Below are positions 59,802 through 64,000 of a stretch of DNA of 64,000 nucleotides, piece after piece. Positions within the stretch are counted from its first letter, which is position 1. Each line of letters starts with the position of its first letter. The notes beneath the pieces were generated by a model. The model saw nothing but the letters and a program-made list of their open reading frames with translations, made no database searches and was not told the origin of the DNA. A program made the position numbers and the translations under genes. This DNA comes from Dichomitus squalens LYAD-421 SS1 (lineage: Eukaryota > Basidiomycota > Agaricomycetes > Polyporales > Polyporaceae): NCBI RefSeq assembly GCF_000275845.1, contig NW_006766921.1, forward strand, positions 160,120-224,119, given 5' to 3'.

Positions 59802-59857
59802 CTAGAAATCTACGGACGTTCGTAGAGCCGTAAATCCTTATGGAAAGTCGTCCAGTG
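59802..59857 (-). repeat. Outer inverted repeat, right arm
   Basis: Reverse-complement partner of 58081-58137. It ends only about 11 bases before the start codon of the Clr4-like gene, so it must be part of that gene's leader or core promoter. Confidence 0.75.
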
Positions 59858-59868
59858 ACGGACCAGAC

Positions 59869-62032
59869 ATGTCAGAGCATGAGTATCTGCCGTCTCCTTC
59901 GCCGGAAGAAGACTGGGGCGACACAGATCGGGAATGGGTCGTTGACGGGGTTGTCGGAGAGAGCATAGACGCTTTCGGTCAAAAGAGGTACAGGCCAATG
60001 CTTGGCTTGTAATATAGCCGCTTACATTGCTTCATAGATATGAGGTTCTGGCGTCGATTGCTATTGTGTCATGCTGGATATTCATACTCGCCTACCTATA
60101 GGTAAAATGGGGAGAAGGGTGGAAACGCAACGATGGCACGAACACGACGTGGGAACACCCGCGAGAAGACCTCGAAGAGCTCATTGACAAATGGGAGCGG
60201 AAACAAACTGCGAAACGGATGGAGAAGGCAAAGGCAAGTCCTGCGATTGCGATAAACGTCGAAGATTGGCACATGCTGCACGAGAATCGGACGATCGAAC
60301 GCGCGCGAGGGTACGAGGAACTCAAGAAGCTGTATATCCGTGGAGACCCGCGCCAACCTATCGACTTCGATGGGCAACTGAAACGGCTGAAACCTGTTCG
60401 TAACAACAGTCACACGGCATCTAAGACATTGACTTCCAGAAGCGCGTCTGTCGCGCAGTCCTCCAGGGAGGCGTCAAGAGAGAAATCGAAAACACCGGGA
60501 TCAGGGGCCTCGTCGTCGGGACCGTCGCAAAGGCCGATAAAGCCCCTCCCAAAACGATCTTTCCGAAGACTGCCGTCGTCATCTCCGGCGCCGGACTCAG
60601 AGGAGGAGAAGAAAACAGGAAGGCGTGCGCCGCCACGGGAAACAAAACGTCGCAGGCCGCTGGAGAAGAAATGGGCGGAGAGCCTGAACGGTGCCGCCCC
60701 TGTTACCTTCGTGAACGACATCAGCTACGAGGAGGTCCCCCCTCTTGTTCCAGACTTCCAATACCTCGAACGGCGATATGTTCGGTGACTGGCAATCCTA
60801 CGCAGCGTATTCTCGATTATTACTGACCCGCAACATGTTCCTCTAGAGCTGATGGTGTGAGCTCGGCAGAACACCGACGGGAATTCTTGCTCAGTTGCGA
60901 ATGCGAAAGACGTTGTCTGGACGCCGATGACTGCGAGTGTCAGAAGCCCTCGGGGTTGCAGACAGATGATGGTCATGGGATCTTTGCCTACAACAAAAAG
61001 GTTGGACGTTCTCAAAGGCACCTCGCGCGCTATCATTGCTCATGTGTTGAGGCAGAAGCTGTTCAATTTTAAACTGCCTCTCGGAATGGGTTTGGAAGTG
61101 ATAGAGTGTAACGAAGTAAGTGCTACTTTGTTGACACTTACTGATCGAGCGTTCTGACAGGTCTGTAGAATTGCACCTGCGATGAGAGATGCCACAACCG
61201 TGTCGCCCAGCTCCCCAGAGACGTGCCCATTGAGATATTCTTGACACAGAGCCACGGATGGGGAGCGAGAGCAACCGTCCCCGTCCCAAGAGGTAAAGTC
61301 ATCGGTGTATACACTGGGTTAGTCTCCACATTCGGGCTCCAATATCTTGCTGACGAGACAGACCTCAGGGAGCTGATGTCAGTGCGAACTCAGTCCTCGC
61401 CGCAAATATCTCCCTGATGAATGAATGCATGCGCAGAACTCGCGAGATTGCAGAACAGCGTCACGCACTGGGTGATGGACGCAAGTCGTACATCTTCGAT
61501 CTCGACGTTCATGAGGGCGATGACGACGATGACGAAGACCAGTCCGCAGGAAGATACTCTGTCGATGGATATGCACACGGTGAGTTGAGGCTATGCTTGT
61601 TCTTGTGAGCGTACACGCTGAACATATCATATCTTCAGGAAACTGGACCAGGTTTGTGAAGTGGGTAGACCTTCAGTTGTGACTTTCAGCCTCTCCACCT
61701 CACTGACAGCGTCCTGTCGCAGCCATTCCTGCGAGCCTAATATGCGAGTCGTCCCGGTCGTTTGGGACACCATACCCGAAGTTCGCTCCTATATTCCAGA
61801 GTCATCCACAAATTTGCTGAGGGTTCTCTTGGACGTTTAGCTCAAACAACCTTTCTTGGCATTTGTCGCCACAGAAGATATCCCACCTCGCACCGAACTG
61901 ACGATCGATTATGATCCGAATGCTGCTCTAGAGGCCCAGAAAAACCACAGCAAGCGGCCTCGGACAAGACCGGAAGGGGCAAGAGAGTGTATGTGCAATA
62001 CGGAGAGCTGTCGCGGATGGATCCGAGTATGA
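59869..62032 (+). CDS. Clr4/SUV39-type histone H3K9 methyltransferase
   Basis: Eleven exons: 59869..59987, 60038..60044, 60102..60784, 60847..61000, 61056..61115, 61169..61317, 61369..61377, 61437..61579, 61639..61660, 61723..61780 and 61841..62032, giving 531 residues. An N-terminal chromodomain reads [20 protein letters not shown] then [17 protein letters not shown]. After a basic disordered linker comes the zinc-binding pre-SET ([27 protein letters not shown]). SET motifs follow: HGWGARA (cofactor binding), [24 protein letters not shown] (N449-C452) and ELTIDYDPN. Post-SET cysteines are C518, C520 and C525 in [12 protein letters not shown]. The family methylates H3K9 and builds heterochromatin, including over transposons. 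Exons 2 (7 nt), 7 (9 nt) and 9 (22 nt) are micro-exons needed to rebuild conserved motifs. The first ATG in frame lies next to the right outer inverted repeat. Confidence 0.95.
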
Positions 62033-62443
62033 GACTCCTCGTATGTCGCTCTTGGATTGTTCAGACCAATGAGTGCGCTACGACTGACGCTCTCAGAATT
62101 TCTGGCAACTCGACATCGGGCACGGTATTACCAAGGGTATATCCATATGATACAACTCTCATGGTTATACTAGGATGGTGTGTATACAGAGGTCCAGGCT
62201 GCACCGAGTGTGCGCGACATGAGGCAAACCAAGCGAATCGGACATCTATCCAGCCATCCACGGACTGCACGCACACTACACACTACGGCCCGAAGCCGTG
62301 CCCTCTCCCACAATCTACAACACACAACATGTGTCTTTAGGATAAACGAATAATCGAAGGGTCCGACATCAGTAAGTGCAGTCCGTGCAGAAACGTCGCT
62401 CATCCGCCCACAAAAGGCGCGAGAAGATGCAGCGGCGTATGCA
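62033..62443. other. Convergent intergenic region
   Basis: 411 bp between the stop codons of the Clr4-like gene and the CAMK-type kinase gene; probably overlapping 3' UTRs. Confidence 0.55.
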
Positions 62444-64000
62444 TCATTGCCTGATGTGTATCTTCTTGAGCAATCCCAGGAGTCCGCCCTCCCACTGGTG
62501 GAGATGGTGGTGGTGGTCCACATGCACGTCAAACGACCCAGGCATCCGCAGCTCGGGAGTCTCCCGCCCTCCCTCGGGTTCCTCCTCGTGCTGAGGTTCT
62601 GCAGCTTGCGGCAACGACCCCTCACCTTCCTGCGCATGCGCAGCGGGGGCTTGGGCGTGCAGCGGGGTCGGCACCCGCTCGTGCAGGGGTTCGTGCGCAT
62701 CGGCCTGCTGTTCGTGCCTGAGCTCGTGCGCCGCATGCGGGGCATCGACCGTGCCGCGTCTGAGCGGCGAGACCGAAGAGTGCTCAGACTCGGAGTCCTC
62801 TGGGGCGGTGACCTTGACGTACTCGCTCTCGGAGTGGTTCTCCTCGCGCGAGCCCGACGAAGCACCTGCCAGGTGCGGGTGCCCGTGACCGTTGTCGTCG
62901 TCGCTGTCGCTGTCAACGGCGATGGATCCGGTACGCCAGCCGCCGCTGCTCCCGCTGGTGCCACTGGTGCGGGAGGAGGAGGAATTGAAACGGTGGAGAG
63001 CACGTGCGCCGGCGATGGCGGCGCGCCAGCGCGCGCGAGGGTCGAAGTGCTCGCGGAGACCGGTGCCGATGTCGTGTTCGTCCGAGGGTTGGTGCGAGGT
63101 TAGCCACTGAGAGGCAAGGTTAGCGGCGCAAATACTGAGAGAGATAGATGAATAGCCAACCTTGTGCTGGAGTGCCTCTGCCGCTGTGGGGCGTTTGGCT
63201 GGATCGGGGTTGAGCAGCGTCTTGACGAAGTCCTTGGCTTCGTCGGACACGTTACTCCAGTACCGCTCATGGAACTCGATCTTCGCTTCCGTCGTCTCAC
63301 GGATGAGCTCCTTCACATCGTCAGATCGGAAGGGCGAGTAACCGCACAGCATGACGTATGTGATAATCCTGCGTAGTCGAACCATTAGATATGAGCGTTC
63401 TCAATGGCGAAGATCTACGACCCAGACACTCACCCTGTTGACCAGATATCGACAGCCTTGCCGTGACCTGTCTTGTTGAGTACCTCTGGAGCGACGTAAC
63501 CGAAACTGCCGGCAAGGGAGTGCAACTGCTCCTCTGGCGAGTGCAGGTGTTTCGCGCTGGATACCATGTAAGTCAACACACCAAGCCAAGACGGTGCAGG
63601 ACTACGATACTCACATGCCGAAATCTGCTATCACGATGTCAGAGTGTTCGTCAGGTGTCCGGTACAGAATGTTTTCCGGTCTGTGGCAGAGAAACTGTTA
63701 TTACGCGACCTTCCTAGCGCGCAAGCCAGGTACTCACTTGAGGTCACGGTGAACGATATCATGATCATGGAGATACTTCACGCCCGACAATATTGACCTG
63801 CGCAACAAGATGTGCGGTCAGCGTACCCGAGGGAGAGTCTTTTCAAAGGCACAGATCCCTGGAAGGGGGATACTAACTGAACGACCTGTACTGCATCTGA
63901 TTCTGTGAACTTCCCCCTCTTCGTTATCCGTTCGAACAGCTCTCCGCCCTGGGCAAGCTCGAACGTGAGGTAGTACTTTGAACGCGACTCGAACCATTCG
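62444..64000 (-). CDS. CAMK-type Ser/Thr protein kinase, 5' end outside window
   Basis: Six exons are visible: >64000..63878, 63797..63738, 63680..63615, 63556..63434, 63368..63161 and 63106..62444, covering 413 residues plus one partial codon. The N-lobe start is cut off by the window end. Visible motifs: [17 protein letters not shown] (hinge), [32 protein letters not shown] (catalytic loop), [29 protein letters not shown] (APE), [17 protein letters not shown] and [21 protein letters not shown]. This is the calcium/calmodulin-dependent kinase group. After a short regulatory-like segment ([20 protein letters not shown]) the tail is long, with Ser/Asp-rich, Glu/His-rich and final [21 protein letters not shown] parts. 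The intron at 63107-63160 is 54 nt, in frame and stop-free. Confidence 0.9.

Noticed and set aside
60066..60101. 36-nt intron in the Clr4-like gene, giving a longer exon 2
   Set aside because: It would insert LASIAI-like residues into the chromodomain. The 7-nt exon with a 57-nt intron gives the conserved RYEVKW and normal intron size.

Overview
This is a gene-dense stretch of nuclear DNA from a filamentous basidiomycete, most likely an Agaricomycete. The evidence is many short GT-AG introns of about 47-65 nt, CT-rich leaders, a FunK1-type kinase, a group X hybrid histidine kinase and Agaricomycete-like versions of housekeeping genes. No prokaryotic, organellar, viral or CRISPR feature was seen. 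I rebuilt 18 protein genes (about 164 introns) by joining exons at splice sites so that frame and family motifs were kept. All are predictions from sequence alone, without transcript data.

Layout. 1-1757: no gene, a small palindromic repeat. 1758-3443 (-): secreted GH16 glucanase. 5332-7798 (-): Vac8 armadillo protein, head to head with 8274-9139 (+): acyl-protein thioesterase. 9496-12042 (+): CCA tRNA nucleotidyltransferase, convergent with 12620-14226 (-): HMG-box factor. 15296-17490 (-): Rok1 helicase. 17922-19488 (-): mitochondrial dicarboxylate carrier, head to head with 20086-22230 (+): Sub2 helicase. 23151-32130 (+): 36-exon, 2301-residue hybrid histidine kinase. 32567-34931 (-): MFS transporter, head to head with 35316-37747 (+): acetyl-CoA transporter. 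38134-42164 (+): GYF/GIGYF-like protein. 42511-44106 (-): unrecognised acidic protein, head to head with 44471-48285 (+): UVRAG/Vps38-like protein. 50490-54237 (+): Pumilio protein. 55464-57828 (-): FunK1 kinase with an in-frame stop. 58081-59857: nested inverted repeats around a 306-N assembly gap. 59869-62032 (+): Clr4/SUV39-type H3K9 methyltransferase. 62444 to the right edge (-): CAMK-type kinase, 5' end outside the window.

The genes do not form one pathway. Loose themes are RNA metabolism (CCA1, ROK1, SUB2, PUF, GYF), vacuole and endosome function (VAC8, VPS38), acyl and acetyl metabolism (thioesterase, acetyl-CoA transporter) and signalling or chromatin (histidine kinase, two further kinases, HMG factor, Clr4). 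Several neighbours share short head-to-head promoter regions.

I did not find a clearly new biological system. The points most worth a second look are the micro-exons of the Clr4-like gene (7, 9 and 22 nt), the repeat nest directly in front of that gene, the premature stop in the FunK1 kinase, four probable GC-AG introns, and VAC8 exons that match single ARM repeats.
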